A stretch of DNA of 62,000 nucleotides, taken from positions 4,627,556 through 4,689,555 of the forward strand of contig RPFO01000080.1 in the NCBI GenBank assembly GCA_009746045.1. Reading direction: 5' to 3'. Made by a program: the position numbers and the translations under genes. This document shows positions 17,228 to 30,123 of this stretch, one piece after another. Every line of letters begins with the position of its first letter. Position 1 is the first letter of the stretch. Below the pieces are notes generated by a model. That model saw nothing but the letters and a program-made list of their open reading frames with translations. It searched no databases and was not told the origin of the DNA. The DNA comes from Mesostigma viride (Eukaryota; Streptophyta; Mesostigmatophyceae; Mesostigmatales; Mesostigmataceae).

Positions 17228-18350
17228 TTACCAAATTAAGCTGAGTGGCCAGCCGCCATGGTGGCGCCGGAGATTGTGGCACGCAGACGCGACACCTGGC
17301 GCATAACATAATCCACTACTATGCAATAATAAACAGGTATGGCGACAGGACGCAACCCTGCCAGACGCCGGTCTGCAGTGGACATATGGCGGGCTACACA
17401 TTTCCATCACCAATGATTCATATTTATCATCCCGAACGTTCGACTCGAACACGCGGACAAGAAAACGGCAGGCTCGAGCTACCATGGTCCGGATTCTCCC
17501 GATTTCTGGCCTGCGCTGGTTGTCTCCTTGATATGGCCGGCGGTAAAGCCGTGTTGAGTGTGCACCGAAGTGGTCGACCCCTCGTACAGCGTGCGGATGA
17601 CGGTAATCAGGGGAGTGGAGACGCGAGCGCGAGCAAGGACAGCGGCCCGGTAGAGTGGCCCAGAGGACAGAATCGAAAGCCTTGATGAAGTCGACGAAGT
17701 CTGATCAGGATGACGGGAAACTCACCAGGTTGCAGGAGAGCGATTTCCTCGAAGATCGAGGCGGCGCGCGACGAAGATGGCTATACTGATGACGGTGTTG
17801 CCCCCTGGCAGGACGAAAGCCCATTCGACTCTCCCCAAGGTGACGGTCGAGAGCAGAGCGAAGGCGGTTGAGGATCATGCGCATGAACAACTTGAGTGCG
17901 GCGCTCTGGATGCAGACTCCGCGCCGGTAGTTCAGGCGGGGTCGTCAGGGGAGCCTTTGTTTTTGTACAGCATAATACAGTAGCTGTGCTGCATGCCACT
18001 CAGGAAATTCGGCGGCGCGTCGGCAAGCAGGATCCGGTTGCAGACGTCAAGCAGGAACCCCGTGAGCGCCGTCAGTTTGATCACCAGGGCGGGGAGCTGG
18101 TCAGGTCCAACGGCGCGGTAGAAGCGGAGTTGCTTGGCAGCGGTGCTCGGCTCCAGCTCGGTGATTGGTGAACGGCGGTAGCTCGTTGGGGTCGGCCAGG
18201 GGTTCCGTCAGGGCCGGGTACGTGTAGTCCTGCTCTGACAGCGGCGGTGGGCCGGCGTGGGCGGCGTAGGGACGCCTGCCGGCGCCAGGCGCACGGCCGC
18301 CAGAGGGCCAAGCGGCGGTTGTTGATGCCACGCTTACATGGGTCTTATTG
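17228..18350 (-). pseudogene. LINE reverse transcriptase fragment C
   Basis: Minus-strand pieces in changing frames, in correct 5' to 3' order: ILNRLRSALDRHLGESRMGF with RPARG (about 17890-17790), DFVDFIKAFDSVLWAT (about 17700-17650, motif A), then QTGVWQGCVLSPYLF (about 17390-17340, motif B region). These are standard non-LTR RT landmarks. Stops and frame changes show it is dead. It resembles fragments A, B and D. Confidence 0.75.
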
Positions 18351-18473
18351 CACCCACAGTTTGCCGGATCAGTAGCCTGTCCTTTTAGCTAGCGCGCCCG
18401 AATGCAGCTGTGGCATGCCTTTGGCATGAAGGAGACTGGGGCGGGGCCGGCGATGCTGGGGCATTGACCGCAG

Positions 18474-20817
18474 GTGCGGGGCAGCAGGCTGGTGCCATTG
18501 GCGGGTTGGCCGGGTTGGCGGGTCGGCGACGCGGGGCCTGCATTGCCGAGTGAGGGCGACAGCCCCATGGACGACAGCGAGGCTGTCGAGGAGAGAGGTG
18601 AGCCAGGTGAGCTGGTGGCTGCGGTCTCTAAGCTTGCCAACTGGTATTCGGACCGGCTGGGTAGTTGTCGATTGGAAGTGGACACTGACGCGGTGGAAAG
18701 CTTGCTGGGTGAGGGAGTAGCCAGGCATCTGCCGTGCACTGCGTCCAAGTGGAGGTATGTGGAGGATTTCTCTGGGTTACTAGTGAGGATGCCGGTGCGG
18801 GGTGAGGTAATGCTGACGATCTTGGGGATCGAGGGAGACGCCGTTTTCGGCGTGCTCGAGGGTTTGATGGACCCGCCATTTTGGGACTTAATTCCTTTCC
18901 TTGACCATCCTGATGTGCGGATTCAGAGCTCATTGCCAACCCGAGTAGGTCACGGCCGGGTCGATGGAGCTACAGTCTTACATACAAGTCAGTCGAGCCT
19001 CTCAGTCGCATTTGCAGCACATGCAGTGGCTAGGCTAGCAGCACTGCATGTTGGGTACTGAGGGTGTAGCGTGGGGCGCTGATCTCCTGCCAGCTGCTGA
19101 CCTGGTCATGCCTGCATTACTGCATCCCCACAGCATATAGGAATCACTGAGAGGGACATAGCCGCACATTCCGGCTGATCACATTCCCTGAGCTTGTACT
19201 GCAGATGTCAACGCCTAGTGGTTTCTGGAGCTGGTGGTGTGCATTCGATCCGTAAGGCACTTGAGGAGTGGCAGGGCTACGGGGTGTATGAACCGCTTGC
19301 CACGGTGCCAAAGGGGGCTAGTAGGGTGCTTCCGCTGAAGATGGTGCTGTCCCACAAGGTGAAGGCAGGTGTGGAGATCAGACTGCTACGTGAGGCCGGC
19401 CGGTATCGCAAGAGTTTGCAGGTACTAGCCCGCTCAGTGGCTAAGGAGGAGCCGCTCCTCCTTATAGAGTCTATACCCCAGGGATGGCATGGGACACGTT
19501 CAAGGATGGTTAGCATGATTTTTCTCAGCTTTCTGGACGAAGGCAAGGACTATGCGTGTGCGTCCATTGATGTCAATTAAGAGCGCATTCCCTAACTCTA
19601 GCGAGGAGGTGGCGCAAGAGGTGTGGGAGGGTACTCCGCCTCTAGTAGTGCAGACGCCGCCGTTCTGGAAGGAGGTGGTCACGTCTGAGTTCATGGGTCT
19701 GTGCAAGGCTATAGAGGGTCTGCAGAGCGCGTCGATTGTTTGGAGGATAACCCTCATGCGTGCGCTGGGTGAGATCGCAGAGTTTGAGGTATCTCTCTAC
19801 GACCCATCGTTGTTCGTGGCGCGGATGCCGTCTGGTCCTATGTTTGTACAACTGCATGGGGATGACTTGCGTGTCATTGCTTCGCGGTCAGCCTTGCATG
19901 CATTCTATGCTGAAATTGGGCGGCGGTACGTTCCCAGTGGGTGAGTTGCAGCAATTTGGGCCGCAGACGCCGCGTGTGTTTTGCGGGGTGGTGCAAACCC
20001 TGCGGGTGCATGGTGTCGGGTAAGCACCGGGGATGCACTTGGGTATTCCTGACAAGTACAGGGAGGAGCTCATGCGCGATGTGGAGGAGTTGTGCGCCAA
20101 GGGTTTGTGGAGCCGATTGCGTGGCAAGCTCGGCTGGATGGCAGCGGTGTGTGGGCCTGACCTGCTGGTGTTGAGCAGGACTGTGGATGAGGTGTTGGCT
20201 CTCGTTTCCCCGTCTGTTATCAAGCAGTATGTTGCTGTCAGAGAGCCAGGGTGTCGTACTTTCTGGTTTGTCTCTTTCTCAGCCGATTGTGTTGCATTGC
20301 TTTGCTGACACGTCTGGCGAGGGCAGGGAGCTCACCAAGACGAGAGCTCGCATGGGTGGCTTAATTGTTTGTGCTCTCCAACCCCAAGGGCAATGGTTCG
20401 CTCTGTGGGTGGTAGTCAAGGTTGTGTCGCAGGGTGGTGCAGTTGGGTCGGATACCAATGAGTGTCGCGGGGTGTGTGAGTGCATCAAGGCGTCCATGTA
20501 TCTAGAGCAATTTCTGCGCTGGATGGGCAAGTGGCTGGATGCTCGTTTGGTACTAACAAGTTACGACTGTGCATACCGACAGTCAGCCGCTTGTGAGTTT
20601 CATTCTCAACAGCTTGTCCAGGACGCGCGATCTGGATTTCCCTACTACTCAAGGAGCTGTCATACGCAGTGAGCGTGCTTCATCTACCTGGGAAGCTCAA
20701 CCCGGCTGACGCACTGACCAAGCTGTTCGCTGGGGTGCGAGACCAGTATCGCCTTCTGCGGATGGTCATGGGGGGCTCTCTCAGGGATCTGCAAGGACTG
20801 CTGGATGGTTTGATATA
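18474..20817 (+). pseudogene. Copia-3: decayed pol of the same copia-like family
   Basis: A protease-like segment (18640-19030: LEVDTDAVESLLGEG, then FSGLL, then ILGIEGDAVFGVLEG) lies directly before RT. RT pieces include an ASIDVN-like motif A near 19560, SASIVWRITLMRALG, and LHGDDLRVIAS near 19855-19885. RNase H pieces end with KLNPADALTKLF near 20700. Many frameshifts and stops are present. Its order (protease before RT) and HGDD box match Copia-1. CACTA-1 is inserted at the pol end. Confidence 0.8.
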
Positions 20818-20834
20818 CACTCTGGGCTCCAACT

Positions 20835-21180
20835 TGGGTAAAAAGTGGGGAAAAAGAGGGTAAACAAGGGGAAAAAGAGGGTAAACATGGGGAAATATTA
20901 CCCTTGAAGGTAAAATATTACCCTGGTTTTTCCCCTCTTTTTACCCTGGGTAAAAAAAGGGGAATCTTTTTTTACCCGCTTTTTGCCACGTTTTCCCCAT
21001 TTTTACCCCCTTTTTACCCAAAAAAAAGGGGTAAAATGCCGGGAATAATCGGGTAAAAATTATTACCCCCTAATTCCCCTATTTTTACCCATACTTTCCC
21101 TAGTGTATTCGAGGTTTCCAGATGGGGTAATGTTGGGGTAAATGTGGGGTAAATATGGGGTAAGGACGCTTTAGCCTAGC
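20835..21180. repeat. CACTA-1 left subterminal repeats
   Basis: Dense GGGTAAA and GGGGAAA words, then their complements TTTACCC and TTTTCCCC, in both orientations. They can fold on themselves and match the right array. Confidence 0.85.
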
Positions 21181-21744
21181 TTTACTCTAGTTTTACCAAA
21201 TTTGCTCACATGAATATTCATTTTTGAAATTGATTTGCAATTATAATATCCATTTTAACATTAAACAAGAAACACATTCATGAGTGGACAACCATGTTGG
21301 TTGTTTCACATATATGGCCAAGCATGGACGCACAACCCTTCAACGTTTTGACTATGTATGCCATAAAGCGCGAACTCTAGTATGAACTACTGTATTAGGC
21401 AACAAATGCCCCGAAAGTCGATTTGCTGTCTTCAAGCACTTGGTCTGGACGTATGCATCAATCTCTAGAAAGGCGTCAAACGCCACTAGTCGCTGCCCTT
21501 GATGAGCATGTGGCCCAATGCCAACCTTGGAGATCAATGTTAATTCTGCAAGCACACAAAGGTTCATGCCGCATGCACAAAAAACATCCGATATCGAAAC
21601 AAAGTTAATTAACATCCATACATCCAAGTCATTCATATGGGCACGTCTCCATCTAAGCATTCATACATTACAAAAAGTCAAATTGCTAAAGATGATTGGA
21701 ACCACCGACCAATATCTATCATGCACCCCCCTACTTTGTTTTCG

Positions 21745-22275
21745 GTGTAAATAACTTATTCCAAGGTGACAAGGTAGCCATATTATATAAAGCACGAGGA
21801 AACTAGCGTCCCATGGACCTATGGAATGGGAGAGAGTATGCACACATGGACGTGAGCACACAAATGGTTGAGCAACCAATACAAGGCACACCGCACACCA
21901 TGCACCGCCTAATTGGTTTTCATCGTACATAACTTATTCCAAGGTGACAAGGTAGCAATATATTATAAAGCACGAGGGAAACTAGCATCCCATGGACCTA
22001 GGGAATGGGAGAGAGCATGCACACATGGACGTGCAGGGCACACACATAGTTGAGCAACCAATAAGGCACACCGCATACCATGCACCGCCTAATGGGCTTT
22101 AATTTCAGCGCACATAACTCACATTCCAAGGTAACAAGCTAGCCATATATTACAAAGCATGAGGGAAACTAGTGTCCCATGAACCTAGGGAATGGGAGAG
22201 AGCATGCACACATGGACGTGGGCACACACATTGTTACTTGAGCAACCAATGTAAGGCACACCGTCTACCATGCTC
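21745..22275 (+). repeat. Three ~180-bp tandem units inside CACTA-1
   Basis: Units start near 21749, 21929 and 22107 with TAACTTATTCCAAGGTGACA or a variant. They share GGGAATGGGAGAGAGCATGC and ACACATGGACGTG. Divergence is modest. Confidence 0.88.
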
Positions 22276-22739
22276 TCCTCGTTAATGCGATCCTCGATAA
22301 AGGAGGGAAGCATGTGCAGAGCTCCATAAACTAGAAGGGAAAATGGAGAAGAATGGAAAATTAAAAGCCGCCTTACGGTCCTTTATAAACTGATCATCAA
22401 AAGTTACAAAACCAAATCAAAATCAACATCCAGAGCTTATATCCCCGGCCGTTTGCCTAGCCGCGCTTGATGCTCATGATACCACGCCGCGTCTGGGCCA
22501 TCCCCCGCAGGCAGCATACCTGCTTTCAAAACAGCCCATGCAGAAGCAACAAACACAAGAAAGGGGATGAGTTGGCCCAAGTCAGATGGGTGGCAGGTGA
22601 CTGGGGTAGTTGCAGCCATGTCCCAATGGTGGAGCACATGCCGAAGCGGTACCTGCCCCAGCCAAAATCTGCCAACAAATCAGTTGATGGACATTTCATG
22701 ACACTCCAAGTCGAAATACGACAGATCTGGCGGTTAGAA

Positions 22740-23260
22740 TAACAAAGACACACCTGCACGACAGGGAATGACGCACCGGAGAGGCTCGCTAAGCCTACGC
22801 TGACTCCATTCCCGTGGCTCACCGAAACACAACGGAAAAATACTGCGTGGGTGCAGGGAAAAGAATGGAAAGGCATTCGAAAGCATTCCCCATCGAAATA
22901 CAGCAACCAAGAGCGGGAGGCATACCTCCCATCCGGGAAGAGACGCAACGAATGTGATGGCCGAGCAAACCGGGCCTCCTTTCCCGCTGCTGACGGAAAC
23001 ACAACGCAAAGAGACGGCCTCGAAGCATATTAATGCATGAAACGACGTTCCAAAGCGGCGAAACCGAAATAAAAGGAAACCGAGCGCAAAAGACGGTGGC
23101 ATATGTGCATATGGCGGGACATGATCCATGGAACCGCCCGGGAAGCAAACGGCCCCTCCCTATCCCCTCTCCCCTCCTCGCGTGAACACAACGGAAATGG
23201 ACCGCCTGGAAGCAAAAATATGCATTCATTACCGTTCAAAAGCCCAGCAAACAAAAAACG
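22740..23260. repeat. Diverged ~140-bp repeat units inside CACTA-1
   Basis: Three imperfect units are suggested by recurring ACACAACGGAAA/ACGCAACGAATG words followed by a GAAGCA or GAAAGG step. Minus-strand reading gives three RCVSVS/RCVHA-like stretches in succession. No gene recognised. Confidence 0.5.
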
Positions 23261-23754
23261 CAGCTTTACCAGGCGTCAGACCGGTGCCACATCCTACCCT
23301 GACAGTTCGTCTTCCTAGCAACCCTCTCCAAGAGCTTACGGCACCAACAGTCCAGCAGTTCCAAAGACCCGTCACTAAATAACTGAGCGTTTGTCCTTTC
23401 AAACCCCGTTTCCAACCCTCCAACACTGAAAACGTAGCTGCACATCAGGGACGACCAACTAAACAGGTCGCTGCGACAGCCATAACGTCATCCCGCGGCC
23501 ATCAAAATTTGAAATTTCGTGATTGGGCCGCGACGCAGAACGCAGCAAATTGGTGGGCCGACCGTTTATGGGGTTCCGTTAGCCCGTCGCCCGTCGCCGC
23601 TGAAATTCCTTCCGTCCGTTGCTGAACTCCCCCGTCGGTGCTGAAATTCTTTCCGTCCCTTTATCCTAGTAGCAACGTGCAACAAGTTTCAGGTCAAGCC
23701 TCGATGTCATTTGATGGGAGGGCCAGGGTGGGCTGCACCTGCACCCGGCCCACT

Positions 23755-24060
23755 CGGGGAAAAAGAGGGTAAATATGGGTAAATTGTTCTTTTCCCCTAG
23801 TTTACCTGGTGGGTAAAGTTTTACCCCGAAATTACCTGGTGGGTAAAACGGAAATTACCTGTTTTTTACCAGGTGGTAAAACTTTACCCCCTTTTTGCCC
23901 AACACTATGGCATACCGAGTTCAAACTGGGTAAAAACGGGGTAATTTTTTCATCTGTTTTTACCCACAAATTCCCGCCTTTACCCTGTTTTTACCTTTGG
24001 GTAAAAATTTTTTACCCGGCATTTACCCTAGATTTACCCACAATTCCCCACTTTTTACCC
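23755..24060. repeat. CACTA-1 right subterminal repeats
   Basis: GGGTAAA and TTTACCC words in both orientations, ending in the TIR. Counterpart of 20835-21180. Confidence 0.85.
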
Positions 24061-24078
24061 AAGTTGGAGCCCAGAGTG

Positions 24079-27000
24079 ATAGATCTGGGCAATGGACCAT
24101 GTGGCATGAAAATTTTCAGGCTGGCAGGCGTTGGGACGCATTATGTGTGGGCTGGGAATGACCCTTGGATCGAGCCCATCTCAAGATGACCCAGTACGGT
24201 TGGATTACTCTGTCTTGGTGGGGACCTGATGGTGACGGTCCTGGGTTAAGGACTTGATCGGATGCGGGGACTGTGGTTGGTGATGTGTGAAAGTCCGTGG
24301 GTTCAGGGTGTGGTTGGAGCCGAGGGTGGTCTTTTGATCAGTCTTGTATTCTCGCTTGCTTACTTGACTTAATTACTGACAGATGCTGGTTGTACTGCCA
24401 GGGCGTGAATGGACGCCAAGTGAGGGGTGAGGACTCCCCTAGTACATAGCGTCCTGTGTTAGTGCTTCCTGGTGAGGTGTCTGTAGGTTATGACTCTCGA
24501 GCTGAGTGAGGTAATGATTGGTGGGATGTGTGACTGCTCGGGAAAAAGCGGCTGGTGTTATATTATAGGTTTCAGCTCGCAGTCACATGAGAATAATTAA
24601 TGATTGTGTGCCGGTACTTAGCCATTTTGTGGTTCGAGGCGTTCGGGTTAACTCGGCGCATTGGGACTTAGCCGTTTTGAGGTTCGGCTGAAATTTGGCT
24701 TGTGTGACCTACGATCGATGATTTAAGTTACGCTGTGTGCGTTAATATGCCTCGTGAGTTACGCCCTAGACTTTGGCTGTGCAGCACCGGTCCGGTACTG
24801 AGGTGCGGACTAGGATTCTGGGTACTGCCGGCTGGCGTGACAAGTGGCGAGATACTGGTGTGCGTCGATTGGTCGGTACTTGGCTGGTGTGTTGTAACGG
24901 AGATGTGTAACGGAGATGCGTTCCCAGCACAACGGTACGAGCCGCGCCAAAATCTGCCCTCGTAAGCGGTACCCGAAAAGTGGCGCCAAATGCGATTTTT
25001 GGTGTGCGCGTGCACGAAAGTGACCGAATTCCGGGCGACAGGCATGGCGGTCTGGCAGGCGATGCTGAGCGTGTATAAAGGCACTATCAAGGCTGAAATT
25101 TTACGATTATCCTCCTAAGGTGTTATTCGATCCACCACTGTTTTTTTTTCGCCATAAAGTTTGCGGAATCGAAGAGCATGTTGCGTCATTCATAGATGGG
25201 TGCCTGAATGGTCGCAGATTTTCTCTCGACCCCACCTGACCGCAGCAAAAAATTTTCCCGATGAAGTGCGCCCTAAGATCGGGGTTTCGATCATAAACGA
25301 CGCATTTTTAAATTCTAAAGACTTTGACCGAACGACTTTCTTCATTACCGCTGCAATTTTTTTTTCCTGAGCTACCGCATATTTCCGACCAATTTCAAGG
25401 CTGTGTCAGGTTTGGCAGACCCATACTTCGTATACATCTGCGTTTGCCCCGAACGTCATGTTTAATGCAGGCTTTGTGGGCTCTAAAGACGCCCACGATG
25501 TTGGGGCTTTTATCAGCCTCTGGACATGCACAAACTGCGGTCAGCAGGCGAATGCCGGAACGAGTTTCTGCGGCGGGGTGTGCGAAACAGACATCAAGCG
25601 CAAGGCAGACATGGATACCTCCGAGCGGTATGTTCCCATATTCATATCTAGGGGCGAATTCACTCCTTGTTGAGGCCCTGACCTTGTCACGGATGAATAT
25701 GTTACCTGTTCCCCATCTCCGGAGTTTCTCTTTTGGTCATCTTCTTATCTTACGGGAAGTGCGTCATTAATCGTATAGCGAGCTACGGTTTCATGGCGAG
25801 CCTTTTCTTCACATCAGCGACGTACAGGTTACCTTACAGGCTAGGGATGTCAAGGAATTCTTCACACGGATATTAGGAAGGTTGCATGATGGATTGCGGG
25901 CAAGATATTACGGGCTGGATGGCAGCCTTGCAGCGCTATTGCCGCCGATGGCAATGATTTGCAGTCAGGGCTATGGATCACAAAGCTTTTGCTTTGCTCT
26001 AGTTGTACATGCTGCAATTTATTGGCATTGTGCTCACGGCAAGTAATGTTGCATTACATGGTTGACCACGAAGATTGATGGAAAACCCAGAAGCAATTGG
26101 TGGCTTTCTTTGATGCTTGATGGCTTCACATGCTTGTGAGTCCATAAAACCCACTGCATACGTGCCCACCATCTCTAAGCTGAAAGCATCTGCCTTCAAC
26201 AAGCATCTTAAGACATGCATGCACATGAGAACTGTCATGGTTTGTGGAGAGGGTGGCATATTGCGTGAGAGTGGAGAGAGGACAGTGTCCGGGCTAGGCC
26301 AGCTACCTGTGCTGCCACACGGCCGGGCGGCAAACACTGATGCACAAGCTGCCTTACACGCCAGCACCCAAGCTGCCTTCATACCCCTGAATGATGAGCA
26401 GAGGGCATCCTGACGGCCGCATCCATGCAGTTCATGCAGTTCAGGCTGTGCGTGCTTGCCAAGGGCACGGGTAAATGAGCCAATGGCGGGCTATTATTAC
26501 GCACGCTGCAACCAGCGCCAATGAAGCAACCCAAGCCTGCCCCCTGATAGGTATGTGTGTTTTGTTTTCTCATGTCGTGTGCACAACCAGCCATCCTTTA
26601 TTTCCCTATGATGCATGTTTGCGGAATTCTGGCAACCTGGCACATGGCCAAACTCCTCAATGTCAGGGGTGCGAGGGGTTGTTTGTCAAGAGGATAGATA
26701 CACGCACATGCTCAACACCTCTTGCTCCAATGCCACTGCCACTCACCCAGAAACTCAGGCACAACCACGCACGATCGCTAAGCTGCTAGCCAGAATCGCA
26801 GTCCTCACCAAAGTGAGGGATGGGGCACCAGCTAGTTTGACAGTCTGGCTGAGGACGTGCAGGAGTTGAATGACATTTCTGAAGCAAGTAGTCACGGATG
26901 GCTTGGAGAAACATGGTGAAGCATGCAAGGGCATGCATCTCATGCTGACAAGGGCCAGAGCAAGAGCATGAGCACAAGCACGTGCCTATGAAGAGGCCAT

Positions 27001-27744
27001 TGGCCTTGCACTATCTGTTGAAGACAATTGCGGTATGGTGGCCAAGCGGCTCACCGGGGATGTGCAGTGGCTTCTTCATGCTAGGTATGATGGCGGCCAA
27101 GTGCAGTCCTTTGGTGGCACATTTCAAGCCGGCAACCTTGAGGTAGCAACTGAGCAGTGTATGAGCTGTCTGGCTATGCACCACAGCGCTGGCTGAGGAG
27201 ATCTAGTCCAACTTAGAAGCTGCATTGCCAGCAACGTGAGCCCCTATAACAGGACAGGGACATGGGGACATCCATGGTGATGCAGAGGACCATGTGTGGC
27301 AATCTTAGTCAGGCGGGCCGCTTGCCAAGGGATGTGCTGCTACCGAATCAAGGCGCACAAAACACATCGCAGCCATGCCTGGCATGCTTAGATTATTACA
27401 TTGCCAAGCTGAGTTTGCGACCCGTGCATGCTGTGGGTTTGAACTGATCATGCTAGCCAACGTGACAGCTGGCAGTTCTTATGTCTAACAAGCCCCTACT
27501 TGAAAATTGCCTGAGCAAGGCCATATGCACATATATACAGCCATGTCTAGCCACTGTTCATAGTAGTATTCATATATCTTTGTCTATTCGTCACAAAAGC
27601 TGTGTTATATTATCTGTGAAAGGTCTGAACAGTTAGCAACACAGTTGGTGGGAGTTGGCCATACCGTTACCAAAGAACTTTGCATCCAAGGTTGAGTGAT
27701 TAGCTGGAAACTAGCAGGTGTTGCATGGACCAGTGAACCCAATG
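24079..27744. other. Unassigned sequence after CACTA-1
   Basis: The first few hundred bases are probably the 3' end of Copia-3 resuming after the insertion (24398-24417 has a weak GGGCGT...GACGCC pair). I find no clear LTR, TIR or gene. A 71-codon frame at 25458-25673 contains WTCTNCGQQANAGTSFCGGVC split by no stop, a possible zinc-ribbon scrap of unknown origin. Frames at 26117-26413 and elsewhere show no domain. Confidence 0.4.
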
Positions 27745-28260
27745 ACACTTGATGGACCTGAAGTTTTGTGCAATGTCTGAAATGATGATTTTTAACATGT
27801 GCGCTTGTTTTCAGCCTCAACTGAGCACATCTGGCATGGGAAACTGCAAGAAATGTGGCGGAAATGCAAAAAACGCACATTTTGCTCACACTTGCTAGCG
27901 AGCTGTCAATGAATGAAGTACAACGGACCTGAATTTTTGTGCAATGTCTACAATGATGATATTTAATATGCTTGCAAGTTTCCAGCCCCAACTGAGCACA
28001 TCTTGTATGAAAACTGTCATGAAATGCGTTTAAAAAACGCGAAAAATGCGCATTTTTGCTAGCATTTGGTGGCATTTTGTTACCAAATACAGTACGATGG
28101 ACCTGATTTTTTGTGCCATGTCTACATTAATGATGTGTAACGTGATTGCAAATTTCCAGCCTTGGCTGAACACATCTTCTATGGAAACTGCAATGAGATG
28201 TGGTGAAACAGTGCGTTTTTGCTAGCATTTGGTGGCAGTTTGTCACCAAATGAGGTCAGA
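27745..28260 (+). repeat. Three ~180-bp tandem repeats
   Basis: Units near 27750, 27925 and 28097 share GGACCTGA, TTTTGTGCAATGTCT, CCAGC...GAGCACATCT and a GCATTTTTGCTAGCATTTGG word. Similar in period to the CACTA-1 repeat but unrelated in sequence. Confidence 0.8.
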
Positions 28261-28796
28261 TGACCATGGGACCTGGTGCACAGTTGGTAGACATGGGCAT
28301 TAGCCTACCTGCAAACAGCCAGATCAGGAGCTCTTTATTTGCATATTAAATGGTATTTGTTTATATTAAAATCTGAAAAGTTGCTAAAAATAGACATGCC
28401 AAAAATAGACCAACCGATGTCGGAAAATTCTGGAAAGTCAAATTCCTTCTACTGGTGTCCTAGACATGCTGCCTACCAATATCTAGCGTGTTTGGACTCA
28501 ATTTGCTCCATGTAGGGCTTATAAGGGCATTTTTTGGCACTTTCATACCGTTGTGAGGCTTGCGCTGGTGCCTATAGCGCCGCAGGCTAGCCTATAGCCG
28601 CCTGACAGACAATGATGATCCAAAAGCCAGCATTGTGTTGCGGCGGTCCAACGGTTGTTGCTGCTATGCTGGCAATGGCTATGGTTGCGCTGGTAAATTA
28701 AGCTGGGGGCTTGGCTCTGAGTTTGTAACCTGATTACCGTAAATTAATTAACATTTAATAAAATTCGAACTCAATTTTAACACATGGACATGTGTT

Positions 28797-29215
28797 ATCC
28801 TACTTGGATGGGACGGATTCGTGAACGCCCGAGGAGCCTCCTGGTTTGTCTGTAATATGGAGGCAGATGACTTGTAAAGAAGCTAAGCCGTGGCAGTCGG
28901 TTAATTATGAAGGATACCGCCCCCAAGTCAGTGGGGGCTCGATTCGCGTGACACGTGACCCAATTTAGTGTACTTGATTGAAAACCGTGTAATTGATTCG
29001 GCCCGTGTCATTGATTCGGGCCGGCCCCAGGCCGCGCGCGGCCAGGCCCGGCCATTCTTCCGTGATATGTAGGCTGGGCATGGACGTGTGTTATCACCTA
29101 TCAGTCCTACTATAACGGGATTACTTGGCTTACTTGGCCACGGGTTCGTGAACGCCCGGGGAGCCGGCCTCCTGGTTTGTCTGTAATATGGACTGGCATG
29201 CAGATGACTTCTGGC
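28797..29215 (+). repeat. Two copies of the dispersed repeat found at 4.1-5.0 kb
   Basis: TTCGTGAACGCCCG followed by CCTCCTGGTTTGTCTGTAAT and ATGG occurs at about 28818-28880 and 29143-29215. The same block is present in reverse orientation near 4800. GC-rich GGCCGG sequence lies between the copies. Confidence 0.7.
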
Positions 29216-29438
29216 GCCGGCCGCGGGGTCGGCACCGGCGGCAGCCGGCATACCTGCGCTGCCCAGTGAAGCCGCCCTCCACCTAGAAGGATTACTCCGT
29301 CATGCAGCGTACATGTACCCGGCCTCTGACCGAGCCGGCGAGCCCCTGCATGGCCGACCCCGATGAGCTACATACCGCCGTACGTTCACCAAGGCCGCGG
29401 AGCTTGTTGAAAGGGAAAAAGAGAGGGATATGTGGACA

Positions 29439-30123
29439 GGAGGGGGGACATCCCCCCCCAAAATCGTACATGAGCGTACTCCAGAGTTTGGCCTACCGCG
29501 CCGCCCGGCGCCAGCCAAAGTGAAAAGTGCTGGAGTGCACTCAGTCAGTCAAAAGCTGCGCCGGACCGACTTCTTGGGAGTGTGCTACGTGCTACGTGGC
29601 TTGTACGACACGTGGCACTTTTTGTAGAATCTCTTAGTAGAAGCTCTTATAGTAAGCGATAGTATTAGCATATTCTCCAAGTAGAAGAATGACGTCAAGC
29701 CGGCGGAAATTCGATGCCTATTGCCTGACGCCAGGTCCGGTGTCAGAATCAACAACAACCTGACGCCTGCCTGAAAGTTGATACGTCTTCCTAGAATCAA
29801 CCAATACTTGGTAAGTTCTCAGCGTAAGTTGTAAGTACAGCAGGGCCAAAGCGGACTCCTGCACTTAAAATCAAACGCCTGACCGAGCTAGCGGGATCAC
29901 CAGAGCGCACTCCTTAATTCCTAAAACCAGGCGCCGGACCGCCAAAAGGAGTTAGCTCCACAAAATTTTTCTTCGCACCGCCCTAAAATTTTCAACTGGA
30001 GTACACTCCGTCGCAAAAATTCTGCCGCCGGACACATTTTTGGAGTCCGCTCCACGTTTTGAGGTGCCGCGCCGGACACACGAGTGAGTGTGCTGTGTTT
30101 GGCTGGATGTCCCCCCTAGCTCC
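29439..30123. mobile_element. Mutator-like MITE with 10-bp target-site duplication (685 bp)
   Basis: TATGTGGACA flanks both ends (29429-29438 and 30124-30133). TIRs are GGAGGGGGGACATCC at the left and the reverse complement of GGATGTCCCCCCTAGCTCC at the right, differing by a 4-base gap. A 9-10 bp duplication points to the MULE superfamily. No coding capacity is seen. The interior repeats GCGCCGGAC and GGAGT(G/C) words. Confidence 0.82.

Larger units (their letters stand above)
20818..24078. mobile_element. CACTA-1 transposon (3261 bp, no transposase seen)
   Basis: TIRs begin CACTCTGGGCTCCAACTTGG (left) with the exact reverse complement at the right end (GGAGCCCAGAGTG to 24078); the match continues for over 30 bp. 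A 3-bp duplication ATA flanks it (20815-20817 and 24079-24081). CACT-type ends, 3-bp duplication and dense subterminal repeats are hallmarks of the CACTA (EnSpm/CMC) superfamily. No transposase domain is recognised, so it is probably non-autonomous. Confidence 0.88.

Noticed and set aside
17245-17685. Plus-strand 146-codon protein
   Set aside because: The minus strand encodes LINE RT motifs here; the plus frame has no domain.
20835-21180. Telomeric repeat tract
   Set aside because: GGGTAAA/TTTACCC words resemble telomere repeats but are irregular, occur in both orientations and lie inside matching TIRs of a CACTA element.
24720-25450. LTR of Copia-3
   Set aside because: No AGTT start with hairpin, no purine run plus TTGG, and no second copy could be found.
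25458-25673. RanBP2-type or zinc-ribbon protein gene
   Set aside because: Cysteine spacing (W-x-C-x2-C-x10-C-x3-C) only partly fits, the frame is short, and no neighbouring exon supports it.
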